Assembly: GCF_030433895.1 (NCBI RefSeq)
Contig: NZ_JARUXE010000008.1
Location: forward strand, 82,790-146,789
Length of the DNA: 64,000 bases
From: Arthrobacter sp. PsM3
GTDB lineage: Bacteria > Actinomycetota > Actinomycetes > Actinomycetales > Micrococcaceae
Direction of reading: 5' to 3'
A program made the translations under genes and the position numbers. Below, one piece after another: positions 56,249 to 63,973 of the stretch (position 1 is the first letter of the stretch; every line of letters begins with the position of its first letter). The notes under the pieces are model-generated. The model was not told where the DNA came from and made no database searches. It was given only the letters and a program-made list of their open reading frames with translations.

Positions 56249-56541
56249 AGATCACCGTCCAGCGCAGTGGCGGCGTTGCCGGCATGAAGCGGACGTGGAC
56301 CGTGCAGCCCACGCCGCCGGAGGATACAGACCGCTGGCAACCACTCATTGAAGCGTGCCCGTGGGACGACGTCGCCGGGACCAGCGGGACGACCGGTCAG
56401 CCGGACCGGTTCCTGTACAGCATCCGGGCCGGTCAACGCCGGGCGGTCCTGCCGGAGCGTGAACTGACCGGTCCATGGCGGGATCTCGTCGAATGCGCCC
56501 GCGCTGCGGCCGAGGAAACGGCCTCGTCGGATCCTGACTAG
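56245..56541 (+). CDS. Emfourin-like protealysin inhibitor
   Basis: A 98-residue protein whose start MKITVQRSGGVAGMKRTW matches the emfourin opening (basic strand then RSGG-xAG). PDRFLYSIRAG and RAVLPERELTGPWRDLVE cover the remaining core. Emfourins bind M4 proteases of the protealysin group and are encoded downstream of them; this gene lies 43 bases after such a protease. The family is called from the N-terminus, size and context, not from a search. Translation likely depends on re-initiation from the two minicistrons. Confidence 0.82.
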   Translation: MKITVQRSGGVAGMKRTWTVQPTPPEDTDRWQPLIEACPWDDVAGTSGTTGQPDRFLYSIRAGQRRAVLPERELTGPWRDLVECARAAAEETASSDPD

Positions 56542-56576
56542 CTGAGGACCATGGCCGCGGACCGCGTGCTGTTCCG

Positions 56577-57542
56577 CTATGCCGTAACCAGGTGTCCGCG
56601 GAAGGTGCGGCGGTATGACTGAGGGCTGGTGTCCAGCACCTTGGCGAAATGGTGCCGCAACAGCACCGAGTGGCCAAAACCGGACTCGCGGGCGATTTCG
56701 TCGATGTTGAGCTCCGTGGTCTCAAGCAGTTCCTGGGCCCGCAGCACCCGCTGGGAGTTGAGCCAGGCCGCGGGGGTCGCACCCGTCTCGGAGCGGAAGC
56801 GCCTGGCGAAGGTCCGGGGCGACATGTGGACGCGCGCGGCGAGCTCGTTGACCGGGTGGTCCTCCCCCAGGTGCCGCACCATCCACTGCAGCAGTTCCTC
56901 CATGGGTTCGGAGCCGCAGGGCGGGATCGGCCGGTCGATGAACTGGGCCTGGCCGCCGTCGCGGTGCGGCGGAACCACCATGTCACGGGCGATGGCTGCC
57001 GCCACGGCGGCGCCGAATTCCACCCGGACCAGGTGCAGGCAGGCGTCGATGCCCGCGGCCGTCCCCGCGCTCGTGATGACCCGGCCGTCCTCGACGTAAA
57101 GGACGTTTTCATCCACCAGGGCAGCGGGATACCGGCTGGCGAGCTCCTGGGAAAAGTGCCAGTGCGTTGTGCAGCGGCGGCCGTCGAGCAGCCCGGCCCG
57201 GGCCAGGGCGAAGGCGCCGGAACAGATGGACATGACCCACGCCCCGCGGGCGTGCGCGGCCCGCAGCGCCTCGAGGACGGATTCGGGGACATCCTCGTCC
57301 CGGCCGTAGGGAGTCATGATGACCAGGTCCGCGTCCGCCGCGGCGTCGAGTCCGAGCCCCACGTGCATGGACAGCCCGGACTTCATCGGCACGTCACCCG
57401 GCGCCGGGGTGCAGACCCGTAAATCGAAGGCCGGCACGCCGGTCCCCCGGTCTGACCGGTCCACGCCAAAGACCTCAAAGGCGGTGCCGAACTCGAAGAT
57501 GGAGAAGTTGGGAACCACGATCATTGCCACTGATTTGATCAT
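56577..57542 (-). CDS. GlxA-family transcriptional regulator (DJ-1/PfpI plus AraC HTH)
   Basis: A 321-residue regulator. The N-terminal DJ-1/PfpI-like domain (1-190) includes VMSICSGAFALARAGLLDGR, with Cys at the nucleophile-elbow position, and ITSAGTAAGIDACLHLV. The AraC-type double HTH (about 225-318) has NELAARVHMSPRTFARRFRSETG and IDEIARESGFGHSVLLRHHF. Effector unknown. Its promoter lies within a perfect inverted repeat at 57561-57601, implying autoregulation and control of the divergent small membrane protein gene. Confidence 0.9.
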   Translation of the reverse strand: MIKSVAMIVVPNFSIFEFGTAFEVFGVDRSDRGTGVPAFDLRVCTPAPGDVPMKSGLSMHVGLGLDAAADADLVIMTPYGRDEDVPESVLEALRAAHARGAWVMSICSGAFALARAGLLDGRRCTTHWHFSQELASRYPAALVDENVLYVEDGRVITSAGTAAGIDACLHLVRVEFGAAVAAAIARDMVVPPHRDGGQAQFIDRPIPPCGSEPMEELLQWMVRHLGEDHPVNELAARVHMSPRTFARRFRSETGATPAAWLNSQRVLRAQELLETTELNIDEIARESGFGHSVLLRHHFAKVLDTSPQSYRRTFRGHLVTA

Positions 57543-57560
57543 GACTCCATTCTCGCAGAA

Positions 57561-57601
57561 AAGTGGCAGAAATTATAGCTTTTTGGGCATTTCTGCCACT
57601 T
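57561..57601. promoter_or_regulatory. Perfect 13-bp inverted repeat enclosing the glxA-type promoter
   Basis: AAGTGGCAGAAAT (57561-57573) and its exact complement ATTTCTGCCACTT (57589-57601) are 15 bases apart, lying 19 bases from the regulator ATG and 33 from the divergent ATG. For the regulator, TATAAT (57572-57577) overlaps one arm and GTGGCA, 16 bases upstream, lies in the other arm. Binding of a dimer would block RNA polymerase. Confidence 0.85.
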
Positions 57602-57634
57602 CTTTTGGGTTCGCCGCCGGAGAACCATGGAGGT

Positions 57635-57802
57635 ATGGAACTCATCGGAATCGCCCTCATCGTCCTCGTCGTCGTCGGCCTCGCAGCCACCGTCGCAGCC
57701 CTCCGCAAGGACGGGCTCGGCCACAACCCGCCGGTCCGCTCGGAAGAGTACTGGATGGCCCGGGACCTCCCCAGCACCAGCTACACCTTGCGGATCTTCT
57801 AA
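57635..57802 (+). CDS. Small single-pass membrane protein, divergent from the GlxA-type regulator
   Basis: A 55-residue protein: one N-terminal membrane helix (ELIGIALIVLVVVGLAATVAA) and a polar tail DGLGHNPPVRSEEYWMARDLPS. The ATG at 57635 has GGAGG only two bases away, too close, but the upstream ATG at 57627 opens another frame with poorer codon use. The polar tail looks conserved-type (GHxPPVRS). Function unknown. It shares the inverted-repeat promoter region with the regulator gene. Confidence 0.65.
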   Translation: MELIGIALIVLVVVGLAATVAALRKDGLGHNPPVRSEEYWMARDLPSTSYTLRIF

Positions 57803-57851
57803 TCCCCGCAAAGACAGTCCACACTTCACCGCCACCCATGCCCCGCCACCC

Positions 57852-57881
57852 GGTGCCCGGTCCCGACAGGGACCGGGCACC
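57852..57881 (+). terminator. Hairpin between the small membrane gene and hrpA
   Basis: Perfect 13-bp stem GGTGCCCGGTCCC / GGGACCGGGCACC, loop GACA, followed by CTTATGTTC. A weak T-run, so only a probable terminator. Confidence 0.7.
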
Positions 57882-57918
57882 CTTATGTTCGAAGAGACAG
57901 CCCCGGGGCAGTTCCCAG

Positions 57919-57924
57919 TAGACT
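57919..57924 (+). promoter_or_regulatory. -10 hexamer of hrpA
   Basis: TAGACT ten bases before ATG 57935. The transcript would carry a leader of only about three bases. Confidence 0.45.
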
Positions 57925-57934
57925 GGGTGCAGCC

Positions 57935-60900
57935 ATGACACTGCATATCTCCTACCCCGCCGAGCTGCCGGTCTCCGAGCGCCGCGAGGACCTGATGGCC
58001 GCCATCGCGGCCAACCAGGTGACCATCATCGCCGGCGAGACCGGTTCCGGTAAGACGACCCAGATTCCAAAGATGTGCCTGGAACTCGGCCTCGGCGAGA
58101 ACGGACTGATCGGACACACGCAGCCGCGCCGGCTGGCCGCCCGCACGGTCGCAGAACGCATCGCGGAGGAACTCGGCGTCGAGATCGGCCAGGAAGTCGG
58201 CTTCCAGGTCCGCTTCACCGGGGAAGTCGGCCGCAACACCAAGGTCAAGCTCATGACCGACGGCATCCTGCTGGCCGAAATCCGGCGCGACAAGCTGCTG
58301 CGCCGGTACAACGCGATCATCATCGACGAGGCGCATGAGCGCAGCCTCAACATCGACTTCATCCTCGGCTACCTCAAACGGATCCTGCCGCAGCGGCCGG
58401 ACCTGAAGATCATCATCACCTCAGCCACCATCGATCCGCAGCGCTTCGCCAGGCACTTCGGCAGCGAGGAAAAGCCGTCGCCGATCATCGAGGTCTCCGG
58501 ACGCACCTATCCGGTCGAGATCCGCTACCGGCCTTTGTCCCAGCCGGCCGGCGGGGGCGCCGGTGACAGCACCGACGACGCTGCAATTGCGGCCTCCGAC
58601 GACGAGCTGGAGGAGGACCGCGATCCCCTCGACGCCGTCTGCGACGCCGTCGACGAACTCGCGCAGGAGGCGCCCGGGGACATCCTGATCTTCTTCTCCG
58701 GCGAACGTGAAATCCGCGACGCCGCCGAGGCCCTCAACGGCAGGATCCAGTCCAACCGGAAGCTGGCCGGCACCGAGGTGCTCCCGCTCTTCGCCCGGCT
58801 GAGCCTGCAGGAACAGCACAAGGTCTTCCACCCCGGCAGCAAGCGCAGGATCGTGCTCGCCACCAACGTCGCGGAGACCTCCCTGACGGTCCCCGGCATT
58901 AAGTACGTGATTGACACCGGCACCGCGCGCATCTCCCGCTACTCGCACCGCACCAAGGTCCAGCGCCTGCCGATCGAGCGCGTCTCCCAGGCCTCCGCGA
59001 ACCAGCGTTCGGGCCGCTGCGGCCGCGTCTCCGACGGCATCGCGATCCGGCTGTACTCGGCGGAGGATTACGAGTCCCGGCCGCCGTTCACCGATCCCGA
59101 GATCCTGCGCACCAACCTCGCCGCGGTCATCCTGCAGATGACCGCGATGGGAGTGGCCCGGGGCCCGAAGGATGTGGAGAACTTCCCGTTTGTCGAGCCG
59201 CCGGACTCCCGTGCCATCAACGACGGCGTCGCCCTGCTCCGCGAGCTGGGTGCCTTGAGTGCCGCGCGTCCACCGGAGCAGACGGGCGACGGCGACGGCC
59301 GCACCGGACGCCGGCCTGCCGGCGGAGCAGCCGGAAGAGACGGCGGCGGGCTGACCGCCGTCGGCCAGCAGCTCGCCCAGCTGCCCGTGGACCCGCGGCT
59401 CGGCCGGATGATCGTTGAATCCGGCAAGCGCGGCTGCGTCCGCGAGGTCATGATCCTCGCCGCGGCGCTCACCATCCAGGACCCGCGCGAGCGCCCGACT
59501 GACAAGCAGCAGCTCGCGGCGGAGAAACACGCCCGCTTCCGGGACGAGAACTCGGACTTCACCGGCTTCCTGAACCTCTGGAACTACCTCCAGGAGAAGC
59601 AGCAGGAGCTCTCCTCCACAGCTTTCCGCCGGCTCTGCCGTGCCGAGTTCATCAATTACCTGCGTGTCCGCGAGTGGCAGGACCTCTTCGCGCAGCTGCG
59701 CCAGCTGGCCCGGCCGCTCGGCATCAGCCTGGACAACAAGCGCCTGGCCGATCCGGTCGGCAACCACGAGGGGATCCATATCAGCCTGCTCTCGGGCCTG
59801 CTGAGCCACGTCGGCATCCTCGATGAGCGCAAGCGCGAGTATGCCGGCGCCCGCGGCAGCCGCTTCGCGATCTTCCCGGGCTCGGCCCTGTTCAAGAAGT
59901 CCCCCACCTTTGTCATGGCCGCGGAGCTCGTGGAGACGAGCCGGCTGTGGGCCCGGGTGGCAGCGAAATTCGATCCGCTCTGGGTCGAGCAGGTGGCGCC
60001 GGACCTGGTCAAGCGCAGCTACAGCGAACCGCACTGGTCCAAGAAGATGGGCTCGGTGATGGCCCACGAAAAGGTCACGCTGTACGGCGTGCCCATCATT
60101 CCGAGCCGCCGGATCAACTACGGCAAAGTGGACCCGGAGCTCTGCCGGGAGCTGTTCATCCGTCACGCCCTGGTCGAGGGCGACTGGCAGACCCACCACA
60201 AGTTCTTCCACCGCAACCGGGCGCTGCTCCTTGAAGTCGAGGAGCTCGAGGCGCGGATGCGGCGCCGCGACATCCTGGTGGACGACGAGACGCTCTTCGA
60301 GTTCTATGACGCCAGGCTCGGCAAGGAGGTCGTGTCCGAGCGGCACTTCGACAAGTGGTGGAAGGAGGCGCGGCAGCAGGACCCCGCGCTGCTCGACTTC
60401 GACCAGGCGCTGCTGATCAGCGAAGACGCCGATGCCCTGGACGACTCGGCCTACCCGAAGACCCTGCTGCACAAGGGCTTTGAGCTGCCGCTGAGCTACG
60501 AGTTCCACCCCGTGGCCCCCGGGTCGCCGCCCAACCCGTCCGACGGCGTCACCGCCGAGGTGCCCGTGCTGTTCCTGAACCAGCTCGACGACGCGGCGTT
60601 CCGCTGGCTGATTCCGGGCCAGCGCGTGGAGCTCGTCACTGCCCTGATCAAGTCGCTGCCCAAGCAGGTGCGCAAGAACTTCGTGCCGGCCCCGGACGTT
60701 GCCCGGCAGGCCGTCGCGGCCCTCGAGGCGGACTTCGATCCGGCTACGGACGAGCTGGAAGCCTCACTGGAACTGGTCCTGCGCCGGATCCGGGGCCAAG
60801 TCATCCCGCCGCATTCCTGGAACTGGGACGCCGTTCCGCCGCACCTGCGGGTCAGCTTCCGCGTCGTGGATTCCCAGGGCAAGGTCCTGGACGAGGGCAA

Positions 60901-61993
60901 GGACCTCGGGGTGCTGCAGGAACGGCTGGCACCGGCCACCCGGCGCGCGATCGCCGAATCACTGGGCGCCACGCCCGCGACGACGGCACCCCAGGCCAAC
61001 GGCAGGGCCGGCGCGGCGGCGGGCGGGCGGTCCAACGGCAAGTCCGCGGCCCAGGCCGCCGTTGCGGCTCCCGGGACCGCGGCTTCCGCACTCTCCGGCG
61101 CGTCCGGCGGTTCGGCCGGTTTCGCCGAGCAGGCCGGGCTGACCTCGTGGTCCTTCGGGACGGTCCAGCGCCAGGTCCAGGGCACGGTGAAGGGGCATAC
61201 TGTCACCGGCTACCCTGCGCTTGTGGATGAAGGCAGTTCCGTCGCCCTGCGGCTCTTCCAGACGAGCTCCGAACAGGAACAGGCCATGCGCGGGGGCGTC
61301 ATCCGCCTGCTCGCGCTGAAGGTGCCGCCCCCGGACCGCTACGTCCTGGAGCACCTGAACAATACCGAGAAGCTGACGTTCAGCCAGAACCCGCACGGAT
61401 CCGTCACGGCGCTGATCGCCGACTGCGCACTGGCCGCCATCGACAAGCTCACCCCCGCCGAGCTGCCGTGGGACGAGGCGTCCTTCAACGCACTGTACGA
61501 GAAGGTCCGCGCCGAGCTGATCGACACCGTCTTCACCGTCACTGCCGTCGTGGAGCGTATCCTGGCGAGCACCCGGCGGATCGAGAAGGCGCTCAAGGGC
61601 ACCACAAGCCTGGCCCTGATCAGCGCCCTGAATGACATCAGGAGCCAACTGGAGCAACTGGTGTTCCCCGGTTTTGTGGCACGCACGGGCTACAGCCAGC
61701 TCAGTCAGCTGCCGCGCTACCTCGCGGCGATCGAGAAGCGCCTGGAGAAACTCCCCACCAACGTCCAGCGGGATGCCCAGCACATGGCTGCGGTCCAGGC
61801 CCTGGAGGACGACTACGACGACGCCGTCTCGGCGCTGCTCCCGGGCCGGCGGGCCGGAGCCGAGTTAACCCAGGTCCGCTGGATGATCGAGGAGCTCCGG
61901 GTGAGCCTCTTCGCCGTCGAACTCGGCACCGCCTATTCGGTCTCCGAGAAGCGGATCCGCGCGGTGCTTAACAAGGCGCTGGCGCCGGTCTGA
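57935..61993 (+). CDS. hrpA: ATP-dependent RNA helicase HrpA
   Basis: DEAH-box RNA helicase, 1352 residues. IIAGETGSGKTTQIPKM is motif I (residues 31-46), THTQPRRLAART-type GHTQPRRLAART motif Ia, IIDEAHERSLNIDFI motif II, IITSATIDPQRF motif III, NVAETSLTVPGIKYVIDTG motif V and QRSGRCGRVSDG motif VI. The helicase-associated (HA2), OB and DUF3418 domains follow. An Ala/Gly/Ser-rich linker of about 70 residues (about 1010-1065) interrupts DUF3418, and a second acidic insertion lies near 215. E. coli HrpA helps rescue collided ribosomes; same role assumed. Confidence 0.96.
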   Translation: MTLHISYPAELPVSERREDLMAAIAANQVTIIAGETGSGKTTQIPKMCLELGLGENGLIGHTQPRRLAARTVAERIAEELGVEIGQEVGFQVRFTGEVGRNTKVKLMTDGILLAEIRRDKLLRRYNAIIIDEAHERSLNIDFILGYLKRILPQRPDLKIIITSATIDPQRFARHFGSEEKPSPIIEVSGRTYPVEIRYRPLSQPAGGGAGDSTDDAAIAASDDELEEDRDPLDAVCDAVDELAQEAPGDILIFFSGEREIRDAAEALNGRIQSNRKLAGTEVLPLFARLSLQEQHKVFHPGSKRRIVLATNVAETSLTVPGIKYVIDTGTARISRYSHRTKVQRLPIERVSQASANQRSGRCGRVSDGIAIRLYSAEDYESRPPFTDPEILRTNLAAVILQMTAMGVARGPKDVENFPFVEPPDSRAINDGVALLRELGALSAARPPEQTGDGDGRTGRRPAGGAAGRDGGGLTAVGQQLAQLPVDPRLGRMIVESGKRGCVREVMILAAALTIQDPRERPTDKQQLAAEKHARFRDENSDFTGFLNLWNYLQEKQQELSSTAFRRLCRAEFINYLRVREWQDLFAQLRQLARPLGISLDNKRLADPVGNHEGIHISLLSGLLSHVGILDERKREYAGARGSRFAIFPGSALFKKSPTFVMAAELVETSRLWARVAAKFDPLWVEQVAPDLVKRSYSEPHWSKKMGSVMAHEKVTLYGVPIIPSRRINYGKVDPELCRELFIRHALVEGDWQTHHKFFHRNRALLLEVEELEARMRRRDILVDDETLFEFYDARLGKEVVSERHFDKWWKEARQQDPALLDFDQALLISEDADALDDSAYPKTLLHKGFELPLSYEFHPVAPGSPPNPSDGVTAEVPVLFLNQLDDAAFRWLIPGQRVELVTALIKSLPKQVRKNFVPAPDVARQAVAALEADFDPATDELEASLELVLRRIRGQVIPPHSWNWDAVPPHLRVSFRVVDSQGKVLDEGKDLGVLQERLAPATRRAIAESLGATPATTAPQANGRAGAAAGGRSNGKSAAQAAVAAPGTAASALSGASGGSAGFAEQAGLTSWSFGTVQRQVQGTVKGHTVTGYPALVDEGSSVALRLFQTSSEQEQAMRGGVIRLLALKVPPPDRYVLEHLNNTEKLTFSQNPHGSVTALIADCALAAIDKLTPAELPWDEASFNALYEKVRAELIDTVFTVTAVVERILASTRRIEKALKGTTSLALISALNDIRSQLEQLVFPGFVARTGYSQLSQLPRYLAAIEKRLEKLPTNVQRDAQHMAAVQALEDDYDDAVSALLPGRRAGAELTQVRWMIEELRVSLFAVELGTAYSVSEKRIRAVLNKALAPV

Positions 61994-62056
61994 CGCCCGG
62001 TCAGGACCGTCAGACCCGCGCCAGCGGGGTCAGCGAAGGGTGACGGCCGAGCCGTC

Positions 62057-62485
62057 TCAGGCGTCCGGAACGTGCGCGGCGTGTCCAGCTTTCCGGAGAC
62101 CTTCGCGGAGCTTCTCGGCGTTAGCGTCCAACTGCGCGGGATCGGGGTTCTGGTCCACCGACCCGAAGTCGAAGTCCGCCATGGTGTTGGACGGCCACAC
62201 GTGGACGTGCAGGTGGTTGATCTCGTAGCCGGCCACTATGAGGCCGGCGCGTGCAGCGCCGAACACCTCGACCTGGACGGCGCCGATCTTCTGGGCGACG
62301 TGCATCACGCGGGCCAGCAGCTCGGGGGATGCATCGGTCCAGCGGTCCACTTCCTCGGTCGGCACTACGAGGGTGTGGCCGTCGGCGAGCGGGCCCACCG
62401 TCAGGAACGCCACGACGTCGTCCTCCCGCCAGACGAAGCGGCCGGGGATCTCGCCGTTGATGATCCTGGTGAAGAGAGTGCTCAT
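62057..62485 (-). CDS. HIT family hydrolase
   Basis: A 142-residue histidine-triad nucleotide hydrolase/transferase. FTRIINGEIPGRFVWREDDVVAFL and the triad HLHVHVWP are intact. Likely hydrolyses adenosine phosphoramidate-type nucleotides. ATG overlaps the alcohol dehydrogenase stop (ATGA), so it is the second gene of a two-gene operon. Confidence 0.92.
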   Translation of the reverse strand: MSTLFTRIINGEIPGRFVWREDDVVAFLTVGPLADGHTLVVPTEEVDRWTDASPELLARVMHVAQKIGAVQVEVFGAARAGLIVAGYEINHLHVHVWPSNTMADFDFGSVDQNPDPAQLDANAEKLREGLRKAGHAAHVPDA

Positions 62486-63636
62486 GCGTCTGCCCTTTCC
62501 GAGGGTGTTCCGAGGGTACTGGTGTCCAGGACAAAACGGTACTTCACTTCTCCTGCCACCATGCGGTCGTAGGCCTCATTGAGCTGGTCGGCGCGGACCA
62601 CTTCAACCTCGGACGTGACGCCGTGCTCAGCGCAGAAGTCCAGCATCTCCTGCGTCTCGGCGATGCCGCCGATCATTGACCCGGCGTACGCGATCCGACG
62701 CCGGATCAGCGCCCCGGGGTTCACCGGCGGCATGTCCTCAGAGGGCAGGCCGAGCTGGAAGAGTGCCCCGTCAACGCGCAGGGTGCGGAAGTACGGGTTG
62801 AGGTCGTGGGGCGCGGCGACGGTGTCGATGATGACGTCGATGCTGCGGTTCGCGGCGTTCATCGCGGCCTCGTCGCGGGACAGGATGACCTCGTCCGCGC
62901 CAAGTTCGCGGGCTGCGGCGATCTTGGACCCCGAGGTGGTGAAGACCTTCACGTCGGCGCCCATGGCCTTGGCGAGCTTCACGGCCATGTGGCCCAGTCC
63001 GCCCAGGCCGACGACGCCGACGACGTCCCCCTCCTCGACGTCGAAGTGGCGCAGCGGGGAGTATGTGGTGATGCCGGCGCAGAGCAGCGGCGCGGCCGCG
63101 GCGGGGTCGAGGCTTTCCGGGACGTGCAGGACGTAGCGGCGGTCCACGACGATCAAGCTGGCGTAGCCGCCCTGCGTGGTGGCGTCGCCGTTGCGGCGGT
63201 CTTTTGAGCCGTAGGTCCCGGTCATGCCGTTCTCGCAGTACTGCTCCAGGCCATCGAGGCAGCTGTCGCATTCGCGGCAGGAGTCGACCAGGCAGCCGAC
63301 GCCGACCAGCTCGCCGACGGTGAAATCCTCGACGGCGGAACCGACGCGGCTGACCCGGCCCACGATTTCGTGGCCGGGGACGAGCGGGTAGTCCTGGTTT
63401 CCCCATTCGCCGCGGGTGGCGTGGACGTCGGAGTGGCAAAGGCCGCAGAATTCGATGGCGATCTCGACGTCGTCCTCCTTCGGCGCGCGGCGTGCCACCG
63501 TCAGGGGAACCAGGCCGCTGTCGCTCGCTGTCGCACCGTAGGCGGCGGCAATGCGCGGGCCCGGCGTCGGGCTGTCCGAGGTCAGATCGGGAAGCGGCCT
63601 GGCGAGGGGCGGCGGTACGGGGCGTCCGGGAGTCAT
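62482..63636 (-). CDS. Zinc-dependent NAD(P) alcohol dehydrogenase (YahK/CAD group)
   Basis: A 384-residue medium-chain dehydrogenase. EFCGLCHSDVHATRGEWG holds the catalytic Zn Cys; VPGHEIVGRVSRVG the His-Glu; DSCRECDSCLDGLEQYC the four structural-zinc Cys; GVVGLGGLGHMAVKLAKAMG the Rossmann loop. It resembles the cinnamyl-alcohol/aldehyde reductase group (YahK), normally NADPH-linked. The N-terminal 30 residues are a Pro-rich extension. ATG 63636 lies six bases after TAGCGT. Confidence 0.92.
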   Translation of the reverse strand: MTPGRPVPPPLARPLPDLTSDSPTPGPRIAAAYGATASDSGLVPLTVARRAPKEDDVEIAIEFCGLCHSDVHATRGEWGNQDYPLVPGHEIVGRVSRVGSAVEDFTVGELVGVGCLVDSCRECDSCLDGLEQYCENGMTGTYGSKDRRNGDATTQGGYASLIVVDRRYVLHVPESLDPAAAAPLLCAGITTYSPLRHFDVEEGDVVGVVGLGGLGHMAVKLAKAMGADVKVFTTSGSKIAAARELGADEVILSRDEAAMNAANRSIDVIIDTVAAPHDLNPYFRTLRVDGALFQLGLPSEDMPPVNPGALIRRRIAYAGSMIGGIAETQEMLDFCAEHGVTSEVEVVRADQLNEAYDRMVAGEVKYRFVLDTSTLGTPSERADA

Positions 63637-63642
63637 GATCCG

Positions 63643-63648
63643 ACGCTA
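63643..63648 (-). promoter_or_regulatory. -10 hexamer of the alcohol dehydrogenase operon, leaderless start
   Basis: TAGCGT, six bases (CGGATC), then ATG at 63636 on the minus strand. Confidence 0.55.
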
Positions 63649-63734
63649 CCCCCGGGTGCGGCCGCTAGGCCAATTCGGGGGCGGCCGGCCGGTGCGGGCC
63701 CGGCCACTGCGCTCCCTGGCGGCATCCGCCACCA

Positions 63735-63803
63735 CAGCAACGCGGGGTCACATACGGCCCATCCGGAGGCGGATTATGGGCGCTAGGTGACCCCGCGTTG
63801 CTG
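63735..63803. repeat. Dispersed imperfect palindrome, copy 3
   Basis: Arms 63735-63762 and 63776-63803, 28 bases with three mismatches and a 13-base loop. Left arm reads CAGCAACGCGGGGTCACATA then CGGCCCAT. Same orientation and loop size as copies 1 and 2. It lies 99 bases upstream of the alcohol dehydrogenase start. Confidence 0.9.
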
Positions 63804-63902
63804 TTGCTGGCCGCCGTGCCGGGCTTTGGCTTGCGTCCCGGCGGTGCTTCACGGGGGCCACTGCGGAAACTGGACCGGAATTTCGTGCGGATGTATGCGG
63901 CG

Positions 63903-63952
63903 GATCAATCGGGGTTTAACTACGGCAGATCGACCAGTGTTTAACTGTCGCA
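63903..63952 (+). promoter_or_regulatory. Two direct 25-bp repeats upstream of the last gene
   Basis: Units beginning at 63903 and 63928 share GATC and GTTTAACT at identical positions (63914 and 63939). They end ten bases before the -10 TAGTGT, so they cover the -35 region and just upstream. This is a plausible tandem operator. The regulator is not known. Confidence 0.5.
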
Positions 63953-63961
63953 GGTGCCCGA

Positions 63962-63967
63962 TAGTGT
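63962..63967 (+). promoter_or_regulatory. -10 hexamer of the last gene, leaderless start
   Basis: TAGTGT, six bases (GTTTCC), then ATG at 63974. Confidence 0.55.
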
Positions 63968-63973
63968 GTTTCC

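Larger units (their letters stand above)
56211..56253 (+). repeat. Triple 17-bp start-site repeat before the emfourin gene
   Basis: ATGAAGATC occurs at 56211, 56228 and 56245, exactly 17 bases apart, so each ATG is in a different frame. The third is the inhibitor start. The first two open six-codon frames (MKIRAP and MKIAVS), each ending in a TGA that overlaps the next ATG as ATGA (56228-56231 and 56245-56248). Only the first has an AGG-type site nearby. The structure looks like tandem duplication of the initiation region with stepwise translational coupling. Confidence 0.88.

Noticed and set aside
57627..57938. 103-codon frame from ATG 57627 overlapping the small membrane gene
   Set aside because: It is Ser/Pro-rich without a domain and runs through the hairpin into the hrpA start; the 55-codon frame has a clear membrane helix.
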